Positions 8,667 to 15,659 of a stretch of 16,254 nucleotides of DNA are shown one piece after another. The DNA comes from JAAZPG01 sp012797375 (GTDB taxonomy: Bacteria; Acidobacteriota; Aminicenantia; Aminicenantales; UBA4085). The notes under the pieces were generated by a model, which saw nothing but the letters and a program-made list of their open reading frames with translations, made no database searches and was not told where the DNA came from. The stretch spans positions 1 through 16,254 of the forward strand of contig CALMMC010000047.1 in assembly GCA_937868205.1 (NCBI GenBank). The letters are read 5' to 3'. The translations under genes and the position numbers were made by a program. The first letter of the stretch is position 1; each line of letters opens with the position of its first letter.

Positions 8667-10709
8667 TCAGTTGATCGTGTTCTGGAAAAGAGCCCCGCTC
8701 ATGGAGTCATTCAGCATCTCGGTGAGAGGCGGATTGTTGAGGACGGCCTGAATCGTCCCGCTGAACAGCAGCCCGGCGAACGCCGGATCCCGCATCAGCG
8801 AGCAGAAAGGCGCGTTCTTGAGCAGCAACATCGTTTTTGGATTCTGGAGCACGCCGACGAATTGATCGAAACGCGCTGCGCCTTGATCGGCCAGAATCCG
8901 GCTTGCGTGTTCCGCCAGGGCGAAGAAGCCGGGGTGGGCGAGGACGATCGCCGTCCGGGCCGGGTCGGCAACGATAATCCGGGCCAGGCGATCATCGGCA
9001 AGCAGCGCGGCTCCTCTTCCGCCTCCGTTCTGAACCATCGATTTCACCTGGGAAACCGCGCTGGAATCCGCTAGAAAGAAGAAGCCGGCCGGGGAACCGA
9101 GGGCGGCGGGCAGGGAGACGCCGGCCAGCAGGAGGCGGTACCGGGCGTCGTTATGAAGAGCGGCGAAGGCCGGATTGGCCAGCAACGACGGCGGCGGGAC
9201 GGAATCCGAACCGGCTTGGACCGACCAGAAGCCGATGAGATCGGCCAGAGATTTGATGTCGGACAGGAGCGTCCGGAAATTCGGATCGGCCAGCAAGAGA
9301 AGGAAGCTCCTGTCCGCCAGAAGGGTTTGGAATCCGGCGCTCTTGAAAAGCTCCTTCTGCCGGGGATCGCTATAGACAAGGACGAGTCCGGAGGGGAAGC
9401 TTTGAATCAGATCGCGCAGCCCCCGGATTTCGGCCATCACGATCTTGAGGGCGTTGTTTTCCACGATCCGGACGAAGGCCGCGTTGCGGGATAGGGCAAG
9501 GAAAAAGGTTTTTTGGGCCAAGGCGTACACCTCGGGACAGTCCGGACAGACGAGTTCGATCATCCGCCGGGTGATCGGCCCTTCGAAAGCTTCCGCTCCT
9601 TCGAACCGGAGATCCGCCGCCGCCAAAGCCTTCACCACTTCGGGGAACTCGGGACGGGCATAAACGCGTGGAAAATCCTCGTTTCCGAGAAGCTCGCGGA
9701 AGTTCGCGTCGCCGGCGGTCCGGAGAACGTCCGCCCTGTCGGCGTCGCTCAAGGAAGCGAGCGCCTTTAAAAATCCGGAGAATCCCGGCCCGTTGATCAG
9801 GGCCGAGAACGCCCGCCCGCCGTCGGAATAAACGCCGGCCGCGTTCAAATTCCGGACAAGGCGGGCAAAATCCGCCGATTCGACGAGGGAGAGGAACGTC
9901 TTGTCTTTATGCAAGGCGGCGACGTCGAGATCATTAAAAAACTCCAGGAAGGCCGAGTCCCGGGCGAGATCGGCCGGAACCGGACTCGGGCCGGATTCGT
10001 CGAGACGGCCTCCGGCCAGGGCTTCCCGGAACGCTCCCCAGGCGCCGGCCGTCTCGATCCGCCGGATCACCGGAGCGTATTTCGGCTCGTTCAAGACATA
10101 TCGGGCGAAGCTTCCGTTGCCGGCCAGGGCTTTCATCTCCGGGCGCTGAAGGAGTCCGGCGAGGGTTTTGTCCCCCATCATCGCGTAGAACGCCGCGCTT
10201 TCAAACATCCCGGCGGCGGCCGCCGATTCGATGATCCGGGGAAGATCGGGATTCTTGAGAAGGCCGATGAAATCCGCGTTCTTGACCAGCGATTCGAACC
10301 CGGACTCCGCTTCTTCCTCCCCGTCGTTGGAAACCGCGTTCAGGTCCGCGGCCGCCTGGAAGAGGCCGGTGAACCGCGGATCACCCAAAAGACGGGAGGC
10401 CCCCGCCTGATCCTCCTTCATCATGGCGGCGAAGCGTGGATCGCCGAGCAGGCGCTGGAATTCGACGTTCTTGATCAGGTTCTGAAAAGCGGGATCCTGG
10501 AGCAATTTCGTGACGTCCGCTTTGGTCAGGACGACATCCTTGGCCGTCATCCCGCCGGGGCGGTAGCGATCGGCCCGGGAGATTGTCCCGATCATTTGGT
10601 CTCCATCGGTGTTTTTTGTCAACCAGCCGGGATGAAAAAAGAAAAGAACGGCTAAAACGGCGGCCGCGGCCGAGGCGGCGATCAACAATCCTCTCTGCTT
10701 TTTCGTCAT
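8667..10709 (-). CDS. Membrane-anchored protein of degenerate nine-residue 'LLxDPxFxx' repeats, function unknown
   Basis: It is 680 residues long. I chose the ATG at 10709 because GGAGG lies about seven bases upstream, an N-terminal transmembrane helix follows at once (about 7-25), and a strong promoter lies between this ATG and the farther in-frame ATG at 10940. After a short linker the protein is almost entirely helical repeats with a nine-residue period. The clearest runs are 68-96 (Phe at 75, 84 and 93), 141-159, 267-290, 459-486 and 620-668. The consensus is roughly [LI][LI]x[DN]Px[FL]xx. No catalytic motif is visible; CPDCP at 388-392 is its only cysteine pair. By eye the repeats resemble STI1/DP repeats of co-chaperones such as ubiquilin, but this was not tested. 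The topology suggests the bulk is periplasmic. It precedes the outer-membrane peptidase-barrel gene, probably in one operon. Confidence 0.85.
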   Translation of the reverse strand: MTKKQRGLLIAASAAAAVLAVLFFFHPGWLTKNTDGDQMIGTISRADRYRPGGMTAKDVVLTKADVTKLLQDPAFQNLIKNVEFQRLLGDPRFAAMMKEDQAGASRLLGDPRFTGLFQAAADLNAVSNDGEEEAESGFESLVKNADFIGLLKNPDLPRIIESAAAAGMFESAAFYAMMGDKTLAGLLQRPEMKALAGNGSFARYVLNEPKYAPVIRRIETAGAWGAFREALAGGRLDESGPSPVPADLARDSAFLEFFNDLDVAALHKDKTFLSLVESADFARLVRNLNAAGVYSDGGRAFSALINGPGFSGFLKALASLSDADRADVLRTAGDANFRELLGNEDFPRVYARPEFPEVVKALAAADLRFEGAEAFEGPITRRMIELVCPDCPEVYALAQKTFFLALSRNAAFVRIVENNALKIVMAEIRGLRDLIQSFPSGLVLVYSDPRQKELFKSAGFQTLLADRSFLLLLADPNFRTLLSDIKSLADLIGFWSVQAGSDSVPPPSLLANPAFAALHNDARYRLLLAGVSLPAALGSPAGFFFLADSSAVSQVKSMVQNGGGRGAALLADDRLARIIVADPARTAIVLAHPGFFALAEHASRILADQGAARFDQFVGVLQNPKTMLLLKNAPFCSLMRDPAFAGLLFSGTIQAVLNNPPLTEMLNDSMSGALFQNTIN

Positions 10710-10774
10710 CCGATCCCCTCCCTGATGTTGAGATTCCGGAAAGCGGTCTTGTCCCCGGACGCGGCAGACCCCGC

Positions 10775-10791
10775 CCCGCGAGGCTCGCGGG
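10775..10791 (-). promoter_or_regulatory. Perfect 7-bp hairpin in the 5' leader of the repeat-protein gene
   Basis: On the minus strand CCCGCGA and TCGCGGG flank a three-base GCC loop. The structure lies inside the predicted leader of about 125 bases (transcript start near 10834, ATG at 10709) and does not cover the ribosome site. It is very G+C rich with no following T run, so it is not a terminator. A role in mRNA stability or regulation is possible but unproven, and such stems arise by chance in G+C-rich DNA. Confidence 0.4.
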
Positions 10792-10840
10792 CCCCTCGTC
10801 GACGTGAACGCTCCGCTCCCTGATTTTCGAAGACACCCGG

Positions 10841-10870
10841 AATATACGTCTTTCTCGAAGGACGTGTCAA
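10841..10870 (-). promoter_or_regulatory. Strong sigma-70-type promoter of the repeat-protein / outer-membrane-protein operon
   Basis: On the minus strand there is a perfect TTGACA (10870-10865), an 18-base spacer and TATATT (10846-10841, 5 of 6). Transcription would start near 10834, leaving a leader of about 125 bases before the ATG at 10709. Because the in-frame ATG at 10940 lies upstream of this promoter, the promoter also supports the shorter protein. Confidence 0.7.
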
Positions 10871-10893
10871 TTAAGAAAACCGGCGATCCCGGC

Positions 10894-10922
10894 TTGCTCC
10901 GGCCGGGCGGGTGGCATAGAAT
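10894..10922 (+). promoter_or_regulatory. Possible promoter overlapping the start of the PrsW-like gene
   Basis: TTGCTC (10894-10899), a 17-base spacer and TAGAAT (10917-10922, 5 of 6) would place the transcript start near 10929. That is one base before the in-frame ATG at 10930. The -35 is weak (3 of 6). If real, the ATG at 10921 lies inside the -10 and the protein begins at 10930 from a leaderless message. Confidence 0.35.
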
Positions 10923-11967
10923 GAAAAAAATGCCGCTCATGGCCTCGTCCGCCCCGATGCTTATCCTGAAAACCGGCCTCGGCCTTCTCCCCGTTCTGAT
11001 TTTTCTTTTGATCCTGGTTTTCTTGGACAGCTACAAGCTGGTCCGGCCGAGGGCGCTGCTGGCCGCCTTGGCCGGCGGAGCGGCCGCGGCCGTCCTGGGA
11101 TATGCCTCGAACGGCGCCTTGCTCCCGGTATTCCGGAACGATTTCACCTTCTACTCGAGAATCGTTTCCCCTCTTCTCGAGGAAAGCCTCAAGGCGGCCG
11201 TCCTCTTTTTTTTCTTTTTCCGTTCCCGGAAAATCGGCTTTCTGGTCGACGCCGCCATCCTGGGATTTTCCGTGGGCGCCGGCTTTTCCCTCGTGGAAAA
11301 CACCGTTTATTTAAATGCCCTTCCCGGACCGGACATCGCCGTCTGGGCGGTCCGGGGGATCGGGACGGCGATGATGCACGGAGGAACGACGCTCCTCTTC
11401 GCCGTCGTCACGAAGGCTTTGGGTGAGCGGCCCGGGCGGCCGCGGATCGTCGAAGCGCTTCCCGGTCTAGGCCTGGCCGTTCTCCTTCATTCCGCCTTCA
11501 ACCGGTTTCTCCTCCCGCCCTTGGCCGCGGCCGCCGTCCTGATCACGGCCTTGCCGCTTCTTTCCGTTTTCGTTTTCGTCGCCGGTGAACGTCGGACGCG
11601 AAAATGGCTGGAGGCGGGCTTCGATTCCGATGTCGAGCTTCTCGGCCTCATCGGCGAGGGCCGCTTCTCGTCGTCCCGGATCGGGACCTATCTTCTTTCG
11701 CTCAAGGAACGGTTTCCCGGCGAGATCGTGGCCGACATGTTCTGCTTGATCCGGATCCGGGTGGAGCTGGCCATCGCGGCCAAGGGTCTTCTCCTGATGA
11801 CGGAGGCGGGTCTTCCCGGCCGGCCGGATCCCGGGATCAAGGATAAGCTCCGGGAGATGGCTTTCCTGGAGAAAAGCATCGGCCCGACCGGCCGCCGGGC
11901 GATCGCCCCGCTTCTTCACGGCGGCCGGGGGGACCGCTGGCAGCGCCGGCTTTTGGGCGGGAGCTGA
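10921..11967 (+). CDS. PrsW-family intramembrane metalloprotease
   Basis: It is 348 residues from the ATG at 10921. An ATG at 10930 is equally possible; the ORF extends in frame to 10804, but that part is hydrophilic and lies across the divergent promoter region. Several hydrophobic helices occupy about residues 12-222. The motifs of the PrsW/CAAX-protease-like superfamily are all present within the membrane part: EESLK (E87, E88, K91), FSLVEN (F122, E126), MMHGG (H153) and LLHSAFN (H190, N194). These Glu and His residues are the expected metal ligands or catalytic groups. In Bacillus, PrsW starts cleavage of the anti-sigma factor RsiW; no anti-sigma gene is seen here, so the substrate is unknown. 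A cytoplasmic-looking C-terminal tail of about 120 residues follows the membrane domain. No good Shine-Dalgarno is seen. The gene converges with the nuclease gene, leaving 8 bases. Confidence 0.88.
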   Translation: MKKMPLMASSAPMLILKTGLGLLPVLIFLLILVFLDSYKLVRPRALLAALAGGAAAAVLGYASNGALLPVFRNDFTFYSRIVSPLLEESLKAAVLFFFFFRSRKIGFLVDAAILGFSVGAGFSLVENTVYLNALPGPDIAVWAVRGIGTAMMHGGTTLLFAVVTKALGERPGRPRIVEALPGLGLAVLLHSAFNRFLLPPLAAAAVLITALPLLSVFVFVAGERRTRKWLEAGFDSDVELLGLIGEGRFSSSRIGTYLLSLKERFPGEIVADMFCLIRIRVELAIAAKGLLLMTEAGLPGRPDPGIKDKLREMAFLEKSIGPTGRRAIAPLLHGGRGDRWQRRLLGGS

Positions 11968-11975
11968 ATCCCGGA

Positions 11976-13382
11976 TCAGTCGAGATCGAATTCCTCGCCG
12001 TAGCGGGGAACAACCGCCCGCCAGCCCTCGGATCGAAGCTCCGCGGCGAAGGCTAGGGACACGTTCTCGTCGCCGTGGGCGATGAACAGCTTCCGTGGCC
12101 GGACATCGAAGGCGTTCAGCCAGCGCCGTAGCTCGCGCTTGCCGGCGTGGGCGGAAAAGCCCGTGATCCGGACGATGCGCGCCCGGACGGGGAGCATCGC
12201 CCCGAAGAGCCGGATTTCCTTGGCTCCGTCGAGGATAATCCGGCCCAGCGTTCCCTGGGCCTGGTAACCGACGAACAAGACGGTCGTTTCCGGCCGGCCG
12301 ATGTTGTATTTCAAATGATGCTTGATCCGGCCTCCCGTGGCCATCCCCGATCCGGCCAGAATGACGGCCGGCCCCTCCATGTCGTTGACGGCCTTGGAGT
12401 CGGCCATGGTCGGGGTCAGCCGGAGCCCGGGGAACTGGAACAGCGAGCGGCCGGACCGGACGATCGCCTTGGCTTCCTCGTCCAGATAAGACGGGTACCG
12501 TTCGAAGACCTTCGTGATCTCGACGGCCATCGGGCTGTCCATGATGACCGGAAGAGGCGGGATGCGCTTGGCCCGCAGGAGCTTGCCGAGGTAATAAAGG
12601 ACCTCCTGGGCCCGCTCCATGGCGAAGACGGGCATCAGGACTTTCCCCCCGATGCCGGCCGTCTCGTTGATAATCCGGGCCAGAAGCGATTCAATCGGCT
12701 CGGGATCCTCATGATCCCGGTCTCCATACGTCGACTCCATGACGACGTAATCTGCCCGGGAGAAGACCGAGGGATCCTGGACGAGCGGACTGTCCCACCG
12801 GCCGATGTCTCCGGAAAAGACGATCCGCCGGACGGCTGCGCCCTCGCCCGACTCCACCTGGAGCATCGAGGAGCCGAGGATGTGGCCGGCGTCGTGGAAT
12901 ACGACCGACGTCCGCCGGCCCAAGACGATCCGTTTTTCATAAGCCACGGGCTCGAAAGCCAGGATCGCGTGCTCCGCGTCGCCTATCGTATAGAGGGGGA
13001 TTTCCGGATGCGGGCCCTTGCGGCCTTCCTTGGCGTGGCGTTTTTTCTTGAAGGCCGCGTCCTCCTCTTGGATGTGGGCCGAATCGAGGAGGATGATCCG
13101 GGCCAATTCGGCCGTGGGAGGGGTGGCCAGGATGCGGCCCTTGAAGCCGTCGGCGGAAAGACGCGGAATATAGCCGCAATGATCCAGATGGGCGTGGGTC
13201 AGGAGGATGGACTCGATGTCCTCCGGGGGGACGGGAAACGGCTGCCAGTTGCGGCTGAGATAAGGCCGCTCCTGGTAGAGGCCGCAATCGACGAGAACGC
13301 GGCTGTCCGGTGTCTCCAGGTAGAATTTCGAGCCCGTGACCTGCCGGATCCCTCCCAGAAACCGGATCTTCATCGCGGTCAT
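11976..13382 (-). CDS. Beta-CASP metallo-beta-lactamase-fold RNA nuclease (CPSF73/YSH1-like)
   Basis: It is 468 residues long, normal for bacterial and archaeal members. The metallo-beta-lactamase zinc motif HAHLDH is at 63-68. Further ligands are likely H167 in HDAGHILGS and D192 in FSGDIGR. The beta-CASP part shows ESTYG (216-220), PVFAMERAQEVLYYL, GSGMATGGR, GFSAHAGKRELRRWL and a C-terminal IAHGDE. These place it with COG1236-type exonucleases that cut or trim RNA in the cytoplasm using two zinc ions. The start is either the ATG at 13382 (MTAMKIRF) or 13373 (MKIRFLGG, the more usual family N-terminus); neither has a strong ribosome site. The upstream membrane-protein gene ends 10 bases before, so translational coupling is likely. 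Confidence 0.93.
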   Translation of the reverse strand: MTAMKIRFLGGIRQVTGSKFYLETPDSRVLVDCGLYQERPYLSRNWQPFPVPPEDIESILLTHAHLDHCGYIPRLSADGFKGRILATPPTAELARIILLDSAHIQEEDAAFKKKRHAKEGRKGPHPEIPLYTIGDAEHAILAFEPVAYEKRIVLGRRTSVVFHDAGHILGSSMLQVESGEGAAVRRIVFSGDIGRWDSPLVQDPSVFSRADYVVMESTYGDRDHEDPEPIESLLARIINETAGIGGKVLMPVFAMERAQEVLYYLGKLLRAKRIPPLPVIMDSPMAVEITKVFERYPSYLDEEAKAIVRSGRSLFQFPGLRLTPTMADSKAVNDMEGPAVILAGSGMATGGRIKHHLKYNIGRPETTVLFVGYQAQGTLGRIILDGAKEIRLFGAMLPVRARIVRITGFSAHAGKRELRRWLNAFDVRPRKLFIAHGDENVSLAFAAELRSEGWRAVVPRYGEEFDLD

Positions 13383-13392
13383 GCGCCGTTTC

Positions 13393-13908
13393 TCAGAGCG
13401 GGCAGGCGGGCGGCCGGTGCTCCAGGATGTCCTCCCAGTTTTTCAACCGGGGGAGGTACATAAAAAGGAGAAACAAGGAAACGAACAGGAGGATGTAGAA
13501 GTCCCGGTTGTAGCCCGCGATCAGGAAGAGGATCAAGCCCAAAAGAGCCGGGATCTCGGCCAGGCAGAGGGTGAGGACGGTCAGGTCGAACAAGCGGGAC
13601 AAGGCCGCGGGCCGGTCGTCGATCGCTCCGATCACCCTCAGGCGCCGGCCGTGAAGAAAGCGGAGAAGAAGGATCAGGGCCACGGCCGCGGCGAAAAACG
13701 CGTACCGCAGGATGATCCGGTTCTCGGAGGTTAAGGAAGACGACAGAAAGCCGAAGAACGGCCGTTTTTTCGCCCGGATGATTTCCCCGACGATCAGAAA
13801 AACGGCCAAGCCTCCGATCTGGGCGAGGCCGAGCAAGGATGCGCCGCGGAACGCGCGGCGGAGTCGTTCAAGAAAAGCGGGATCGCCCGCCGGAACGGAT
13901 GAAGTCAT
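13393..13908 (-). CDS. Small four-helix integral membrane protein, function unknown
   Basis: It is 171 residues long. I chose the ATG at 13908 because AAAGGA at 13919-13914 lies five bases upstream and an extended -10 promoter is just beyond it. The same frame is open back to 14211, but that stretch is Arg/Pro-rich and overlaps rlmI, so I excluded it. Four hydrophobic segments are visible at about 24-45, 65-87, 105-132 and 135-154, with Arg/Lys-rich loops (for example HGRRLR after helix 2). I recognise no family motif. Its stop lies 10 bases before the beta-CASP nuclease gene, so the two form a pair. A link between this protein and RNA processing is inference from position only. Confidence 0.78.
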   Translation of the reverse strand: MTSSVPAGDPAFLERLRRAFRGASLLGLAQIGGLAVFLIVGEIIRAKKRPFFGFLSSSLTSENRIILRYAFFAAAVALILLLRFLHGRRLRVIGAIDDRPAALSRLFDLTVLTLCLAEIPALLGLILFLIAGYNRDFYILLFVSLFLLFMYLPRLKNWEDILEHRPPACPL

Positions 13909-13966
13909 GGCCGTCCTTTCCTTCCGGGGAAGACGGAAGAAAGGCTCGTTCCCGCCGGAAGACCGC

Positions 13967-13975
13967 ATTGTAGCA
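13967..13975 (-). promoter_or_regulatory. Extended -10 promoter for the membrane protein / nuclease pair
   Basis: The minus strand reads TGCTACAAT: an extended -10 'TG' one base before TACAAT (5 of 6), at 13975-13967. No convincing -35 is present, which extended -10 promoters tolerate. Transcription would start near 13960, about 52 bases before the ATG at 13908. This would separate the pair from the upstream nudix-rlmI transcript, although read-through across the 95-base gap is also possible. Confidence 0.5.
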
Positions 13976-14003
13976 CACTTCGGGGACGGCCCGGGCGGTT
14001 TTC

Positions 14004-15200
14004 TCAGCCGGCGTGGAGAAGCCAGCCCTTGAGATAATCGCCTTCCGGATGAAAAACGTTCACCGGATGATCGCCCGTCGGCCGGTGGCGGCCGATGATT
14101 TGAACGCGGCGTCCGGCCTCCCCCGCGGCCTGGAAGATCACCTGGCGGAAGAGCTTTTCGTCGACGAAATAGGAGCAGGAGAACGTCAGGATGAGGGCGC
14201 CCTCCGGGCATTTTTGGAAAACGATCCGGTGGATGTCCTTATATCCGCGGCAAGCGGCGACGACTTCGCTTTTGCGCTTGGCGAAGGCCGGTGGATCGAG
14301 AATGATCAGGTCGAAATCCAGGGGAAGACGGCGCAGCGTCTCGAAGGCATCGCCGAGCAAATACGTGTTTTCCCGGCCGGAGAAGCCGTTCAAGCCGACG
14401 TTTGCCCGGGCCAGTTCCAAGGCCGGGGCGGAGACATCGAGGCTCGTGATGGAAGCCGCCCCGCCGGCCCAGGCGGCGATGGTGAATCCCCCGGTGTAGC
14501 AAAAGGCGTTTAAAACCCGGCGACCGGCCGCCAAGTCCCGGACAAGCTTCCGGTTCTCCCGCTGATCCAAGTAAAAGCCGGTTTTCTGCGAGGCGGCCAG
14601 GTCGACGCGGAACCGGAGTCCGTTTTCCCGGATCTCGACCGCCTCGACGGGACGTCCGCGAAGGAGCCCCTCGAACGGGGCCATGCCCTCCTCCCGCCGG
14701 GACGGAAGATTCGATTTCTCGAGAATCGTTTCCGGAGAGAGCGTCCTTTCCAGGACGTCGAGAATCGCCGGCTTGAGGCGCTCAATGCCCAGGGTCGAGA
14801 TCTGGAGGACGAGGACGCCTCCGTAGCGGTCGACGATCAAGCCGGGCAGGCCGTCCCCCTCGCCGTTGACCACCCGGAACGCGTCGGTCGAGCCGCCGAG
14901 GAGGCGTTCGCGCAAGGCGGCCGCTCGGCGGACGGCGTTCTCCACGGCTTCGCCCGGAGGAGTCTCGTCGAAAGCGATCATCCGCCCGGTGATCGAGGAC
15001 CGGCGGTTGAAATATCCCCGGCCGAGGAACCCGCCGTTCGCGTCGCGGACGTCTAAAATCTCTCCGTCCTCGAAATCGGGAAAGCGGCGGACCGCTCCGG
15101 AAAAGATCCAATGGTGGCGGTTGCGGACGGCTTTGTCCTTGCCCGGCTTGAGAAGGACGGCTTTTCCGCCGGGATCGTCCGGACGCGGAAGATCGGTCAT
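14004..15200 (-). CDS. rlmI: RlmI-type SAM-dependent rRNA cytosine methyltransferase
   Basis: It is 398 residues, very close to E. coli RlmI (396). The start ATG at 15200 overlaps the Nudix stop as ATGA; the frame is open farther upstream to 15503 but that stretch is antisense-frame noise inside the Nudix gene. The order of domains fits the family: an N-terminal PUA-like domain (about 12-80) with HHWIFSGAV, a central EEHEE-like part, then the Rossmann methyltransferase. The latter has TGFYLDQR (207-214), SAM motif I NAFCYTGGF (231-239), acidic LDVS (254-257) and catalytic LDPPAFAK (301-308). A Cys in TFSCSYF (342) is typical. The E. coli enzyme makes m5C1962 in 23S rRNA; the same target is inferred here. 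No strong ribosome site is seen, consistent with coupling to the Nudix gene. Confidence 0.9.
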   Translation of the reverse strand: MTDLPRPDDPGGKAVLLKPGKDKAVRNRHHWIFSGAVRRFPDFEDGEILDVRDANGGFLGRGYFNRRSSITGRMIAFDETPPGEAVENAVRRAAALRERLLGGSTDAFRVVNGEGDGLPGLIVDRYGGVLVLQISTLGIERLKPAILDVLERTLSPETILEKSNLPSRREEGMAPFEGLLRGRPVEAVEIRENGLRFRVDLAASQKTGFYLDQRENRKLVRDLAAGRRVLNAFCYTGGFTIAAWAGGAASITSLDVSAPALELARANVGLNGFSGRENTYLLGDAFETLRRLPLDFDLIILDPPAFAKRKSEVVAACRGYKDIHRIVFQKCPEGALILTFSCSYFVDEKLFRQVIFQAAGEAGRRVQIIGRHRPTGDHPVNVFHPEGDYLKGWLLHAG

Positions 15201-15589
15201 GGACGTTTCCGGCCGCGGAGGAGTTCGACGAACGGCCGGTCGGCGGGAGCGAAAGGAAATCCCGCGAGCTCTTCGGGAACCACCCACCGGACGTCGTCGT
15301 GATCGCGGAGGACGCAACCGCCCGGCCGCCGGAGACGGGCCCGGAAGCCCTCCAGGACGAGCCCGCCGGAGGGCCCGCCGCCGGAGACAACGCCGAGGCG
15401 CTCCCCGACCTCGATGTCCAGGTCCAGCTCCTCCTTGATCTCCCGCCGGAGGGCCTCTTCCGCCGATTCCCCGGGCTCGATTTTCCCTCCGGGGAACTCC
15501 CACAATCCCCCGTTCGGCCCCCCTTTCCGACGCCGGCAGATGAGGATGCGCCCGGCGTTTTCAATCACCGCCGCGGTCACCTCGATCAT
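15197..15589 (-). CDS. Nudix hydrolase, MutT-like nucleoside triphosphate pyrophosphohydrolase
   Basis: It is 130 residues, the usual size for MutT-type enzymes. The Nudix box runs from G35 to L57: E41, then R49-E50 and E53-E54 supply the metal-binding REUxEE core, with Asp56 in place of the usual Gly. WEFPGGKIEPGES and the N-terminal AAVIENAGRILICRR are typical of MutT/8-oxo-dGTP diphosphatases, which clean oxidised nucleotides from the pool. The family is broad, so another dNTP or NTP substrate is possible. The ATG at 15589 has no Shine-Dalgarno and is preceded by a promoter predicting a leader of about three bases. The stop overlaps the rlmI start by four bases. Confidence 0.9.
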   Translation of the reverse strand: MIEVTAAVIENAGRILICRRRKGGPNGGLWEFPGGKIEPGESAEEALRREIKEELDLDIEVGERLGVVSGGGPSGGLVLEGFRARLRRPGGCVLRDHDDVRWVVPEELAGFPFAPADRPFVELLRGRKRP

Positions 15590-15598
15590 GGCTCGAAC

Positions 15599-15627
15599 AT
15601 CGTAGCGATTCCGGCGGGGTTTGGCAA
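15599..15627 (-). promoter_or_regulatory. Nudix-rlmI promoter sharing its -35 box with the divergent glgA promoter
   Basis: On the minus strand TTGCCA (15627-15622, 5 of 6), a 17-base spacer and TACGAT (15604-15599, 4 of 6) would start transcription near 15592. That is three bases before the Nudix ATG. The -35 bases overlap the plus-strand -35 of glgA because TTGGCAA reads as a near-consensus -35 on both strands. Confidence 0.55.
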
Positions 15628-15650
15628 GACGACCCCGGCTGGGGTATCAT
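15621..15650 (+). promoter_or_regulatory. glgA promoter with dyad in the spacer
   Basis: TTGGCA (15621-15626, 5 of 6), an 18-base spacer and TATCAT (15645-15650, 5 of 6) put the transcript start near 15657. That is three bases before the GTG start at 15660, so the message would be essentially leaderless. The spacer ends in an inverted repeat ACCCC-GGCT-GGGGT (15632-15645) that touches the first base of the -10 and could be a protein-binding site. Confidence 0.6.
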
Positions 15651-15659
15651 GCCTCCGCC

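Noticed and set aside
10710..10940. 77-residue N-terminal extension of the repeat protein
   Set aside because: It lacks a ribosome site and hydrophobic character. The strong promoter at 10841-10870 lies downstream of its ATG, while the ATG at 10709 has a good ribosome site and a transmembrane helix.
13909..14211. 101-residue N-terminal extension of the four-helix membrane protein
   Set aside because: It is low-complexity Arg/Pro/Ser sequence in a shadow frame of rlmI, upstream of a clear ribosome site and an extended -10 promoter for the shorter form.
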